Assembly (NCBI RefSeq): GCF_014845095.1
Contig: NZ_NKUG01000059.1
Location: forward strand, 1 to 52,453
Length of the DNA: 52,453 bases
Origin: Methylobacterium bullatum
Lineage (GTDB): Bacteria; Pseudomonadota; Alphaproteobacteria; Rhizobiales; Beijerinckiaceae
Reading direction: 5' to 3'
In this document: positions 44,549 to 52,453 of the stretch, piece by piece
Layout of the letters: every line of letters starts with the position of its first letter
How positions within the stretch are numbered: the stretch's first letter is position 1
Notes under the pieces: generated by a model
Told to the model about the DNA's origin: nothing
The model's database searches: none
Seen by the model: the letters and a program-made list of their open reading frames with translations, nothing else
Made by a program: the position numbers and the translations under genes

Positions 44549-45517
44549 ATGTTATCGGACGATACATTTTCACGCAGATCGGCGGGACCTGTGGCGCCCG
44601 GAGCGACGAACCGGCGCGGCGCGATGGCGCTGCTGGCTGCCGGGATCGTCGCAGCGGGCACGTCCGCGCGGGCGGAGCGACCCCTCGTCGTGGCCTCGAA
44701 GAGCGACACCGAAGGCGCGCTCACGGGGGCGATGATCGCCCTCGTGCTCGAGCATCTCGGCGTGCCGGTGGTCCGCAAGCTCGGCCTCGGCCCCACCCTG
44801 ATCGTCCGCGAGGCCCTCCTCTCCGGCGAGGTCGACATCTACCCGGAATACACCGGCAACGGCGCGTTCTTCACCGGCACCGAGACCGATCCCGCCTGGA
44901 AGATCCCGCAGGAGGCCTATGAGACCATCCGGCGCAAGGATGCCGAACGGGGGCTGGTCTGGCTCGCCAGGGCGCCCGCCAACAACACCTGGCTCATCGC
45001 CCTCAACGGGGATTTCGCACGGGCGCGGCATCTGGCCACGATGGCGGATTTCGCCAGGGCCGCCAATGACGGCCTCATCCTGCTGGCGGCCTCCACCGAG
45101 TTCGTGGAGAGCCCGGCGGCTTTGCCGTCCTTCGAGGCGGCCTACGGCTTCAGCCTGCCCCTCGACCGCATCGTCAGCCTGCCCGGCGGCGACACGGCGG
45201 TGACGGCCCGGGCCGCGGCGCAGCGCATCAGCGGGGTCAATGCGGGCATGGTCTATGGCACCGATGGGGCGCTCGCCGCCCTCGATCTCGTGGTCATGGG
45301 CGATCCCAAGGCGGCCCAGATCGTCTACGAGGTCGCCCCGGTGATCCGGGCCTCCGCGCTGGAGCGCTACCCGGCCATCGGTCCGGCCCTGGCGCGGGTC
45401 TTCGCCGGCCTCGACGCACCGACCCTGCGCGGCCTCAACGGACGAATCACCGTGGACGGCGAGGTCGCGGATCGGGTCGCCCGGCGCTACCTCAACGAGC
45501 GCGGGCTGATCGGGTGA
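44549..45517 (+). CDS. Osmoprotectant/glycine-betaine-type ABC substrate-binding protein (OpuAC-like)
   Basis: A 322-residue periplasmic protein. A twin-arginine-like stretch (TNRRGAMALLAAGIVAAGTSARA) serves as signal. The mature part has the OpuAC/OsmF pattern VVASKSDTEGALTGAMIALVLE, VDIYPEYTGNGAFF and VNAGMVYGTDGALAALDLVVM. The ATG at 44549 has AGGA upstream; a GTG at 44594 is a close alternative. Its stop overlaps the first permease start (GTGA), so the three genes form one operon. Confidence 0.88.
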   Translation: MLSDDTFSRRSAGPVAPGATNRRGAMALLAAGIVAAGTSARAERPLVVASKSDTEGALTGAMIALVLEHLGVPVVRKLGLGPTLIVREALLSGEVDIYPEYTGNGAFFTGTETDPAWKIPQEAYETIRRKDAERGLVWLARAPANNTWLIALNGDFARARHLATMADFARAANDGLILLAASTEFVESPAALPSFEAAYGFSLPLDRIVSLPGGDTAVTARAAAQRISGVNAGMVYGTDGALAALDLVVMGDPKAAQIVYEVAPVIRASALERYPAIGPALARVFAGLDAPTLRGLNGRITVDGEVADRVARRYLNERGLIG

Positions 45518-46698
45518 GAGCGCCATCGCCGCCCGCTTCGATGCGCCATGCGACGGGCCATCGAGCGCCATGGGCCGGGCTTTTCGCGGCCGGCCTTCTC
45601 GTCGCGTCCCTCCATGGGATGGCGCTCCTCGATGTGGCGGCAAACCGTCTCCTGCCCGGCGATCCCGTCCGTGCGTCCGCGTTCCACGAATGGTCGATCG
45701 GCCTCGTCTCGCTCCTGTCGCTGGCCGGCCTCGTCGTCGGTGTGATGCCGGCCCGGCGGACGGGCGGCCTTCTCGCCCTGGGATTTTTCCTGTCGGCCTG
45801 GGCCGTGCTCCTGCTCGGCCTCGGCGCGGAGGCCGCCCGGATCGTGTCCTCCATGCCGCCGGCCGCGAGGGCCAGCCTCGGCTCCGGCTTCTGGCTGGCC
45901 TCGTCCTGCCTCCTGGCGCTGGCCGGAGGCAGCATCGCACGGGTTCGAGGCCGGGGGCTCGGCGTGCTCGCCATCCTCGCGGCCTCGGGTTTCCTGGTCG
46001 CGGCCTGGCGCGGCGGCGGGTTGGACGGGCTGTCCCTGGCGGTGGAATATGCCGCGCGGCGGGAGGCGGTGCACGAGGCCATCGCCGAGCACCTGCTCCT
46101 GGCGGGGGGAGCGATCGCCCTCGCCATCCCGGCGGCCGTGCTCCTCTCTCTCTGGCGCTCCGCGCAGGGGCTCGTCGGGCTCCTCGTCAGCGGCGTGCAG
46201 GTGATCCCCGCCGTCGCCCTGCTGGGCGCCCTCGTCGCCCTCGTCGGCGGAGTGCTGCGCGCCGTGCCGGCGCTGCGCGATCTCGGCCTCTCGGCCCTCG
46301 GGCCGTGGCCCGCGCTCCTCGGCATCGCCGCCTACCTGCTGCTGCCCCTCTGGCGCGGGATCGGCACGGCCCTGCGCGCCGCCGATCCCGCCGCCATCGA
46401 CGCCGCCGAGGCCATGGGCCTGACGAAGGCCCAGATCCTGGCCCGAGTGACGCTGCCCCTCGGCGCGCCGATGCTCGTGGGCGCCCTGCGGGTCGCGGCG
46501 GTGCAGAGCCTCGGCCTGGCGACGCTGGGCGCCCTCATCGGCGCGGGCGGCCTCGGGCGGATCGTCTTCGACGGCATGGCGCAATTCGCCCCGGACCTGA
46601 TCCTGCTGGGTGCCATCCCCATCATCCTCCTGTCCCTGGCGGCGGAAGGGTCGCTGAGCGCCGTCGAGGCCTCCTGCCGGGCGCGGTGGCGCGCATGA
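45514..46698 (+). CDS. Osmoprotectant ABC permease with extra N-terminal membrane region
   Basis: A 394-residue inner-membrane protein. The first 170 residues add several helices (GLFAAGLLVASLHGMALLDVAAN, LGFFLSAWAVLLLGLGAEA). The C-terminal 220 residues are a BPD_transp_1 permease with the EAA loop EAMGLTKAQILARVTLPLGAP. The fused layout resembles YehY-type osmoprotectant permeases. It overlaps its neighbours on both sides (GTGA and ATGA). Confidence 0.9.
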   Translation: MRAPSPPASMRHATGHRAPWAGLFAAGLLVASLHGMALLDVAANRLLPGDPVRASAFHEWSIGLVSLLSLAGLVVGVMPARRTGGLLALGFFLSAWAVLLLGLGAEAARIVSSMPPAARASLGSGFWLASSCLLALAGGSIARVRGRGLGVLAILAASGFLVAAWRGGGLDGLSLAVEYAARREAVHEAIAEHLLLAGGAIALAIPAAVLLSLWRSAQGLVGLLVSGVQVIPAVALLGALVALVGGVLRAVPALRDLGLSALGPWPALLGIAAYLLLPLWRGIGTALRAADPAAIDAAEAMGLTKAQILARVTLPLGAPMLVGALRVAAVQSLGLATLGALIGAGGLGRIVFDGMAQFAPDLILLGAIPIILLSLAAEGSLSAVEASCRARWRA

Positions 46699-47435
46699 GG
46701 CCCGGCCTGCGCACCGCCCTCGCCACCGGTCTCGTCGGGGCGGCCCTCGCCGCCATGAGCCATCCGACCGTGGCGGCCTGGATCGTCTCGGGCCTCGGGG
46801 AGGCGCCGCGGCGCGGCTTGAGCGCGGAGCGCCTGCTGGCCCTGGCAACGCATCACCTCGCCCTCGCCGGGACCGGGCTCGCCCTGGTGGCGTTGCTCGG
46901 CCTCGGCCTCGGCATCCTCGCCACGCGCGCCGGCGCGGCATCCCTGCGCGGTGGCATCGACGGCATCGCGGCCGCCGCGCAGGCGGTGCCGCCGGTGGTG
47001 ATGGTGGCCCTGGCCCTGCCCATCCTCGGCTTCGGCGGTCCGCCGACCCTGCTGGCGCTCGTCGCCTACGGCATCATGCCGGTCCTGCGCGGCACGGTGG
47101 GGGCGCTGGAAGCGGTCTCGCCCGAGGCACGCGAGGCGGCGCAAGCCATGGGGTTCACGCGCCTCCAGATCCTCTTGCGCGTGGAACTGCCTCTGGCGAT
47201 GCCGGGCCTCGTCGATGCCCTGCGCACGGCCCTCGTCCTCGCCATCGCCACCACGGCGGTGGGGGCGCTGGCGGGGGCCTCGACCCTCGGCACGCCCATC
47301 GTCGCCGGACTGCAGAACCAGAACGTCCTGCCGATGCTCCAGGGCGCCCTGGCCACCGCCGCCCTGGCCTTCCTCTGCGACGCAGCCATGTTGGCGCTGG
47401 CGAGCATCGCCTCGGCGGACCGGGCGCGGGGATGA
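46695..47435 (+). CDS. Osmoprotectant ABC permease, second subunit
   Basis: A 246-residue inner-membrane permease of YehW/OpuCB type, with the EAA loop AQAMGFTRLQILLRVELPLAMP and the ending TLGTPIVAGLQNQNVLPMLQGALATAALAFLCD. The ATG at 46695 overlaps the previous stop. No ATPase gene (YehX/OpuCA-like) follows: the next 260 bases hold only a palindromic repeat, and none occurs elsewhere in the window. The importer is therefore incomplete locally. Confidence 0.9.
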   Translation: MRPGLRTALATGLVGAALAAMSHPTVAAWIVSGLGEAPRRGLSAERLLALATHHLALAGTGLALVALLGLGLGILATRAGAASLRGGIDGIAAAAQAVPPVVMVALALPILGFGGPPTLLALVAYGIMPVLRGTVGALEAVSPEAREAAQAMGFTRLQILLRVELPLAMPGLVDALRTALVLAIATTAVGALAGASTLGTPIVAGLQNQNVLPMLQGALATAALAFLCDAAMLALASIASADRARG

Positions 47436-47523
47436 ACGGGTTTCGCAAAGGCGGTGACCGATTTTGCGATCTGAAATCGGCGACGAGTTGGAGCCTGTTT
47501 GAGTTGTTTGTCCAACGCATTAA

Positions 47524-47634
47524 CCTCATCCTGAGGTGCCGCGCAGCGGCCTCGAAGGAGGGCTCCAGAACCCGCTGCGCGAACTGGAGGGCTCCTTCGA
47601 GGCCTCCGCTCCGCTTCGGCACCTCAGGATGAGG
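47524..47634. repeat. 111-bp imperfect palindromic repeat (REP-like)
   Basis: The ends are an exact inverted repeat (CCTCATCCTGAGGTGCCG at 47524-47541 and CGGCACCTCAGGATGAGG at 47617-47634). Inner arms GCCTCGAAGGAG and CTCCTTCGAGGC also pair, with mismatches near the centre. Palindromes beginning CCTCATCCTGAGG are a recurrent intergenic repeat type in Hyphomicrobiales. It lies 88 bases after the last permease. Confidence 0.85.
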
Positions 47635-47694
47635 TGGTCGGCTGGGGCGATCGGTGCGGTCGTTTCCGGGCCTGTTCGAACGTCACGAGGCGGC

Positions 47695-47991
47695 ATGACA
47701 AACCCGACGGCGCAGGACATCGCGGCATTGCGGAGCGAGTGGATCACCGGAGGCCGGCTGGTCGTCGGGGACGATCCCTCTCCATCGGATCATGAAGCGG
47801 TCTACCGATGGGGCTTGGACTTCATCGACGGCGGCGCTGACGATCCCGATTACGGCACCGTCCTCGGCCTGATCTATCATAGCTTGAACTTCGACATCCC
47901 GTTCAGCGCGACGAAGTCCGTGCGGGACGATCTGATGCACATGGCGCGGAGAAAACTCGAAGATCCGCATTGGCGCAAACAAACGATCTAG
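47695..47991 (+). CDS. Small orphan protein, unknown
   Basis: A 98-residue, acidic soluble protein from an ATG with GAGG six bases upstream. It has no signal peptide or membrane segment. Sequence features are TAQDIAALRSEWITGGRLVVGDD, SDHEAVYRWGLDFIDGG and DDLMHMARRKLEDPHWRK. I do not recognise a family. The regular mix of charged and hydrophobic residues and the ribosome-binding site support a real gene. It stands between the palindromic repeat and a gene-free stretch. Confidence 0.6.
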   Translation: MTNPTAQDIAALRSEWITGGRLVVGDDPSPSDHEAVYRWGLDFIDGGADDPDYGTVLGLIYHSLNFDIPFSATKSVRDDLMHMARRKLEDPHWRKQTI

Positions 47992-48332
47992 CCGACAGGA
48001 TGTGAGACTTTCTCGGTATCCGCGGCGACGCGAGCCTGCTCGGCGTTGGCACCTGATTGGCCGGACGGCGTGAACGGCCACCGAGGGCGTGTCGGGCCGG
48101 TGCCGTGGCCAGGACATCGTCCGAGGCGACCGGATGCGGCGCTCGCCTGTCGTCGACCAGAACGGCATGACGAGGCCGTGTCCATCCCGGGTGGTCTTGA
48201 GACGGGACGGTTCGTGGAAGCCGGTGCGTAAAATCAGACGTTCGAGGGGACAACGATCCCTGTTGTCCCTCGCGTGCGAGACGTCTGGCACTGCCCCGCG
48301 CGCGTTCTACAGCAAACCGCGCTGGGCGGATG
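47992..48332. other. Gene-free region with a nested hairpin
   Basis: In this 341-base stretch I see no gene. At 48235-48287 a nested inverted repeat is present: CAGACGT pairs with ACGTCTG outside, and GAGGGGACAAC pairs with GTTGTCCCTC inside with one bulged base. It may mark the ends of the flanking transcripts (plus-strand orphan gene, minus-strand reductase). Confidence 0.5.
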
Positions 48333-49463
48333 TCAGCGGCATCGAGAGATGTCTGCCGAAGCGTGAACCTGCGCACCTCCGAAGACGACCTGTTGCCGCA
48401 ACGGCGGTTGCGCCAGGGCGTAGATCAGTCGCGGCTCGGCGGGCATGCTGGCCGCATCGAGGGCGGCACGGTGCTGGGGTTCCAGTACGAGGCCGAGGGA
48501 CGCCACATTGTCGGCGACCTGTGCCGCGCGGCTGACGCCCATCAGGGTCGAGGCCACGCCCGGTTTGCCCACGACCCAAGCGAGCGCGACACGCGCCGGC
48601 GATTGTCCGATCGCGTCGGCCACGCGGCGGACGGCCTCCACGATATCCCAGTTGCGCGGCGTGAACAGGCGGTCGCCGAACGGATTCGCGCCGTCGAGGC
48701 GCTTGTCGTCGGCCGGGCGCGCCTCACCGGCCTGCGCCGCGTCTTTCGGCAGGCCACCCGCGAGTGGGCCGGCCGCCTCCACGGTGGCGCGGTCGTACTT
48801 GCCCGTGAGCAACCCGTAGGCGAGAGGTGACCAAGGCACCATGCCCATGCCGAATTCAGCCGCGAGCGGGATGTGCTCGTCCTCCACCTCCCGATTGACG
48901 AGCGAGTAGAAATACTGGAGCGCGATCGGACCCGGCAGACCGCGCGAGGCGGCGAGGGTCGCGAGCTTGGCGGCATACCAGGCCGGCGTGTTCGACAGAC
49001 CCCAGTAGCGAACCTTGCCCGCACGAACGAGGCCGACCATCGTTTCGAGGAGTTCTTCCGCCGGCGTGATCCCGTCCCAGACGTGCAGCCAGTACAGGTC
49101 GATGTAGTCCGTTCCCAGGCGGCGCAGCGAACCGTCGATCGCCGCGTGGACGTGCTTGGCGCCACAGCCACCTGCATGCGGTCCGCTCCCGGTGGCGAAA
49201 CCCGATTTGGTGGCGAGGACGAGCCGGTCGCGCAGGCCGCGTTCGGCGACGAAACGACCGACCATCGTCTCGCTGCCGCCACTCGCGTAGACGTCGGCCG
49301 TATCGACGAAGTTGCCGCCACGCTCGACATAGGCATCGAACACCGCGCGACTGCCGGCCTCGTCGAGACCCCAGCGCGCCGCGCCGAACGTCATGGTGCC
49401 CAGCGCCAGGGGGCTCACCGCGAGTCCGGAGCGGCCCAGCGACCGATAATGCGTCAAATCCAT
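48333..49463 (-). CDS. Aldo/keto reductase
   Basis: A 376-residue NADPH-dependent oxidoreductase with the AKR catalytic tetrad D54, Y59 (FVDTADVYASG), K86 (LATKSG) and H127 (YWLHVWD). The motif GKVRYWGLSNTPAWYAAKL and PWSPLAYGLLTGKY are typical. It starts at the ATG at 49463 directly upstream of a divergent LysR-type gene, which is likely to regulate it. Substrate unknown. Confidence 0.9.
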   Translation of the reverse strand: MDLTHYRSLGRSGLAVSPLALGTMTFGAARWGLDEAGSRAVFDAYVERGGNFVDTADVYASGGSETMVGRFVAERGLRDRLVLATKSGFATGSGPHAGGCGAKHVHAAIDGSLRRLGTDYIDLYWLHVWDGITPAEELLETMVGLVRAGKVRYWGLSNTPAWYAAKLATLAASRGLPGPIALQYFYSLVNREVEDEHIPLAAEFGMGMVPWSPLAYGLLTGKYDRATVEAAGPLAGGLPKDAAQAGEARPADDKRLDGANPFGDRLFTPRNWDIVEAVRRVADAIGQSPARVALAWVVGKPGVASTLMGVSRAAQVADNVASLGLVLEPQHRAALDAASMPAEPRLIYALAQPPLRQQVVFGGAQVHASADISRCR

Positions 49464-49559
49464 TGTTGAGCCTCGCTAATGATCCAGCGGATGGTAGCGA
49501 TACCGCCCCCATTCGATTAGCCGTTGCCGGCGGCAAGGGTCTGTGAATGGAATGCAGCA

Positions 49560-50459
49560 ATGCGGCGTGGCGCACTCGACGATCTCGCGGCCTTCGCGGC
49601 GGTGGCACGGACCCGCAGCTTCACACGGGCCGCGGCCGAACTCGGCCTGTCCCCGTCGGCCCTCAGCCATGCGATGCGAGGCTTGGAGACGCGTCTGGGT
49701 GTGCGCCTGCTCGCGCGCACGACGCGTAGCGTCGCCCCGACGCCAGCCGGCGAGCGACTGTTGCGCTCGCTCGGCCCGGCGTTGGAAGAGGTCGAGCGTG
49801 GCCTCGCGGCGTTGGCCGATTGGCGCGACGCGCCGTCCGGCACCCTCCGGTTGACGACGTTCTCCTACGCCGCCCGCACCATCCTCGAGCCGACCCTGCC
49901 ACGGTTCCTGCTCGAACACCCGGCGGTCTCGGTCGAGGTGGTGATCGACGATCGCCTCGCCGACGTCGTCACGGCCGGCTTCGATGCCGGCATACGCTTC
50001 GGCGACACGGTGGAGCAGGACATGGTGTCGGTCCGCGTCGGACCGGACCTGCGCACGGTCGTCGTCGGCACGCCGGGCTATTTCGCCCACCATCCTCGGC
50101 CGGCGACTCCAAGCGACTTGGAAGCCCATAACTGCGTGAACTACCGCCTGATCGGTGGCGGCGGCCTCCTGCCCTGGGAGTTCACCGACATGGACAAGGG
50201 CCGCGAGATACGGGTGCGCGCGGGCGGACAGTTCATCGTCAATGACGGCCCCCTCGCAGCTGCGGCCGTGCGCGCGGGGGCGGGGCTCGGCTACATGTTG
50301 GAGGACGAGGTCGCAGCCGATCTCGCGGCCGGAACGTTGGTTCAGGTGCTCGACGCGTGGTGCCCGCCCTTCTCGGGCTGTCACCTCTATTATCCCAACA
50401 GGCAGGTCACGCCAGCGCTCCGCGCTCTGATCGACGCCTTGCGATGGGTGAGACCGTGA
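49560..50459 (+). CDS. LysR-family transcriptional regulator
   Basis: A 299-residue regulator. The N-terminal helix-turn-helix reads DLAAFAAVARTRSFTRAAAELGLSPSALSHAMRGLETRLGVRLL in pieces, followed by RTTRSVAPTPAGERLL. The C-terminal effector domain has VEVVIDDRLADVVTAGFDAGIRFGD and ends GCHLYYPNRQVTPALRALIDAL. The ATG at 49560 begins the domain; the frame opens at 49524. It is divergent from the aldo/keto reductase with 96 bases between the starts, the classical LysR-target arrangement. Confidence 0.92.
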   Translation: MRRGALDDLAAFAAVARTRSFTRAAAELGLSPSALSHAMRGLETRLGVRLLARTTRSVAPTPAGERLLRSLGPALEEVERGLAALADWRDAPSGTLRLTTFSYAARTILEPTLPRFLLEHPAVSVEVVIDDRLADVVTAGFDAGIRFGDTVEQDMVSVRVGPDLRTVVVGTPGYFAHHPRPATPSDLEAHNCVNYRLIGGGGLLPWEFTDMDKGREIRVRAGGQFIVNDGPLAAAAVRAGAGLGYMLEDEVAADLAAGTLVQVLDAWCPPFSGCHLYYPNRQVTPALRALIDALRWVRP

Positions 50460-50510
50460 CCCCTATGGGTCGACGGCGGCCCAACCATCGATCCCACGCC
50501 GCAACAGGTC

Positions 50511-51812
50511 TCACTCGTCCTTGAACACCACCTTGGCGCCGCGCTCGATGCGGGTGGCGAGGTCGCGGGCGTCCCAGTTGGTCAGGCGGATGCAGCCGTG
50601 GGATTCGGTCTTGCCCACCTTCTCCGGCTCGGGCGTGCCGTGGATGCCGTAGGACGGGATCGACAGGTCGATCCAGACGATGCCGACCGGGTTGTTCGGG
50701 CCGGGGCGGATCGAGAAGGTCTTCTTCGTCTTCACGCCCTTGAACGCGTATTTGGGGTTGTAGGTGTAGACCGGCGCGAAGGCGACGCCCTTCACCTTGG
50801 CCTCGCCTGACGGGGCCGGCTTCTCCGCGCTGCCGATGGAGGCGGGGTAATAGGCCCGCAGGGTGCCGTCCTCGCCAAAGCCGCGGACATGGCGCGTGAC
50901 CTTGTCGACTTCGACCCGCACGATGTCTTTCTTGGGTGTGTCGTCCTTCTTCTGCGCCTCATCGCTCTTGGACGCATCGTCCTTCTTCGACGTGTCCGTG
51001 CCGTTGTCCGCGGCCGGCTTGCCCTCGACCTTGCCGTCCGATGCATCGCGGGCCTTGTCTTCGGATTTGCCGGCCGCCTTTCCGTCGGACTTGCCGCCAG
51101 CCTTGCCGTCAGCCTTGCCCTTGGGCTTCGTCTCGTCCTTCGCCGGCTTGCCGGTATCCAGGGGCGGGACCGCCGCCACGAGGATGCCGGTGCCGGCCTT
51201 GTCGAGGGCGGCGTCCGGGTTCAGGGCGGTGAGGAGGTCGCGCGACATGTGGAACCGCTCGGCCAGCATCTCGCGCGGATTGGTGTAGCTCATCGCCTCG
51301 AGATCGGCCTGCTCCTCCATCTTGGCGGGGATTTTCTCCGCGAAGGGGCCCGCCGCGTCGGACTCGGTGATCGTGTAGGAGACCACCACCGGGTCGGCGC
51401 TGGAGGCGGCGAGCTTGTCGAAGAGCTCCTGGTTCAGGGTCTGGCTCGCAGGCAGCCCCTGCGCCACCGCGTAGGCCGACAGGGCGTTGCGCATGTTCTC
51501 GCCGTCGCGGCCGTCGATGGCGCCGGGGGAGAAATGCGCCCGGTCGAGGAGCACCTGGACCTTCACCAGAAGCGGCTGGGGTCGCTTGTCCTTCGCGCTC
51601 GTGCGGGCCTTCTTGCCGCCCGCCTTGTCGCCGCTCTCCTGCATTGTGAAGGTCGCGCCGTTGATCGCCTCGACGGTCAGGGCCTCGCCGGGTGTGGTCT
51701 TGCCCGCGTCGGAGGACGTGGTTCCTGCCGGCTTCGCCTCTAGCGCCGCCGGTGTCGCCAGGCAGACGAGGGCCATGAGCGCGACGGCACTCGGCAGGGG
51801 CAGATGGGCCAT
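50511..51812 (-). CDS. L,D-transpeptidase with peptidoglycan-binding-like domain and K/G/D linker
   Basis: A 433-residue envelope enzyme. A signal peptide (LPSAVALMALVCLATPAALEA) comes first, then a peptidoglycan-binding-like segment (LLVKVQVLLDRAHFSPGAIDG, MRNALSAYAVAQGLP). A low-complexity linker of about 90 residues follows (KADGKAGGKSDGKAAGKSEDK and similar). The YkuD domain has IHGTPEPEKVGKTESHGCIRL with C407. The length and double-domain layout match wall-anchoring LDTs. The ATG at 51812 gives the signal peptide; the frame extends to 51884. It follows the extensin-family gene by 77 bases on the same strand. Confidence 0.92.
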   Translation of the reverse strand: MAHLPLPSAVALMALVCLATPAALEAKPAGTTSSDAGKTTPGEALTVEAINGATFTMQESGDKAGGKKARTSAKDKRPQPLLVKVQVLLDRAHFSPGAIDGRDGENMRNALSAYAVAQGLPASQTLNQELFDKLAASSADPVVVSYTITESDAAGPFAEKIPAKMEEQADLEAMSYTNPREMLAERFHMSRDLLTALNPDAALDKAGTGILVAAVPPLDTGKPAKDETKPKGKADGKAGGKSDGKAAGKSEDKARDASDGKVEGKPAADNGTDTSKKDDASKSDEAQKKDDTPKKDIVRVEVDKVTRHVRGFGEDGTLRAYYPASIGSAEKPAPSGEAKVKGVAFAPVYTYNPKYAFKGVKTKKTFSIRPGPNNPVGIVWIDLSIPSYGIHGTPEPEKVGKTESHGCIRLTNWDARDLATRIERGAKVVFKDE

Positions 51813-51889
51813 TTCGGGATCAACTTTCGCCGGGGGATCGACAGGTGCGCTCCTTAAAGCCGGCGCGCCCCTTCGGCGTTCCACATCTC

Positions 51890-52453
51890 CTACTGGCAGA
51901 GACGATGTCCTGCATTCCTCTCGCGCTCGTCGAGATGGAGGTGGTTGCCGTGAGCCGCATCCGATCCGGGTCCGAGCACGGTGCGGAAGAAGCCGCAGGC
52001 CTTGGCCCGGATGGCGGCCTGGAACGTCGCCTCCGGTGCGTCGTCGAGACCGGCGCCGACCTTGATCGGTGCACGCCCGTCGAAACCGTAGCCCATGATG
52101 TCGACGCCGTTGGCGAAGCTATGCTCGCTGAGCTTGGCCTCGGGATCGTGGTTCTGGCCGCGACACTCGTAGGAGGTGCCGATGGACAGGCTCCTGAGGG
52201 GGGCCTTCAGGATGCGCTCGGAGGCTTCCTGCGCCTCCGTCGCCAGGCGCGCCAGGGCCTCGGCCGTGTTGCAGACCAGGGTCGCGGGAGGCGTGAGCGC
52301 CACGTCGCCGGAGAGGCGGGTGAGCTTCAGCGGCTTCTCCGCGCCGCATTGACCGTTCGAGATCGGCGGCAGCGCCTCGAAGGTCGCGCCCAGGCGCTCC
52401 AGGCGCTTGCGGCAGGCGGTGTCGTCGAGGGGGGCGACCGTAAGGGTGAGGGC
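51890..52453 (-). CDS. Extensin-family protein (C-terminal part, runs off the window)
   Basis: The window shows the last 187 residues of a protein with the extensin-like C-terminal domain found in bacterial envelope proteins. Evidence is the cysteine-containing TACRKRLERLGATFEALPPI, CNTAEALARLATEA, SYECRGQNHDPEAKLSEHSFANGVDI, KACGFFRTVLGPGSDAAHGNHLHLD and the catalytic-like H residues in AHGNHLHLD. The family fold is peptidase/amidase-like (DD-carboxypeptidase type). The N-terminus, including any signal peptide, lies outside. It stands upstream of an L,D-transpeptidase on the same strand, consistent with a wall-related pair. Confidence 0.85.
   Translation of the reverse strand, partial: ALTLTVAPLDDTACRKRLERLGATFEALPPISNGQCGAEKPLKLTRLSGDVALTPPATLVCNTAEALARLATEAQEASERILKAPLRSLSIGTSYECRGQNHDPEAKLSEHSFANGVDIMGYGFDGRAPIKVGAGLDDAPEATFQAAIRAKACGFFRTVLGPGSDAAHGNHLHLDERERNAGHRLCQ

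Noticed and set aside
45570..47435. A 621-codon plus-strand frame that looks like one long gene
   Set aside because: Only its last 246 codons are real (second permease). The first part is an arginine/proline-rich shadow of the first permease in another frame.

Overview
The window reads as chromosomal DNA of a high-GC alphaproteobacterium of the order Hyphomicrobiales, most likely a Methylobacterium or Methylorubrum. This rests on gene content and order, not on a database search. The main pointers are a PdhS/PleC-type sensor kinase, a phasin, eukaryotic-type glutamine synthetase II, a tRNA-His with the alphaproteobacterial identity (A73, no G-1), an rph-rdgB-hemW block, and general-stress-response style receiver proteins. 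No phage, plasmid, insertion sequence, CRISPR array or rRNA is visible.

Layout. 1-8.6 kb: DUF1674 (partial), rsmB, a secreted papain-like protein, a heparinase II/III-family protein, purH and a DUF2252 protein. 8.7-15.1 kb: an acetate module on the minus strand (acs, DUF485 protein, actP) plus an MHS-family transporter with a large insertion. 15.2-20 kb: a small secreted protein, an orphan periplasmic binding protein and a PAS-containing PdhS-like histidine kinase. 20-27.3 kb: a phasin, small proteins, an L,D-transpeptidase, two tandem transglutaminase-like proteins, a NepR-like/receiver fusion protein, a lytic transglycosylase and tRNA-His. 27.4-33.5 kb: a ClC channel/antiporter, a KgtP-like transporter, a glycine- and charge-rich DUF1236 protein and hrcA. 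33.7-38.1 kb: a nitrogen-flavoured block (glutaminase, WYL regulator, GST, glnII behind a clear sigma-54 promoter and NtrC-type site) and a histidine-rich secreted protein. 38.2-44.4 kb: rph-rdgB-hemW, a decayed EamA transporter, an LpoA-like lipoprotein, rsmI-yraN and a single-domain FAT GUY receiver. 44.5-47.7 kb: an osmoprotectant ABC importer with a binding protein and two permeases but no ATPase, followed by a 111-bp palindromic repeat. 47.7-52.4 kb: an orphan small protein, an aldo/keto reductase divergent from a LysR regulator, a second L,D-transpeptidase and a partial extensin-family protein.

How the genes fit together. acs, actP and the DUF485 gene import and activate acetate. glnII and glsA interconvert glutamine and glutamate, and glnII carries the upstream signals of Ntr control. 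The two L,D-transpeptidases, lytic transglycosylase, LpoA-like lipoprotein and extensin-family protein point to envelope remodelling. The most unusual gene is the NepR-like/receiver fusion at 24906-25538, which joins an anti-sigma-like segment to a phosphorylatable domain. A FAT GUY single-domain receiver at 43972-44361 may act in the same general stress response.
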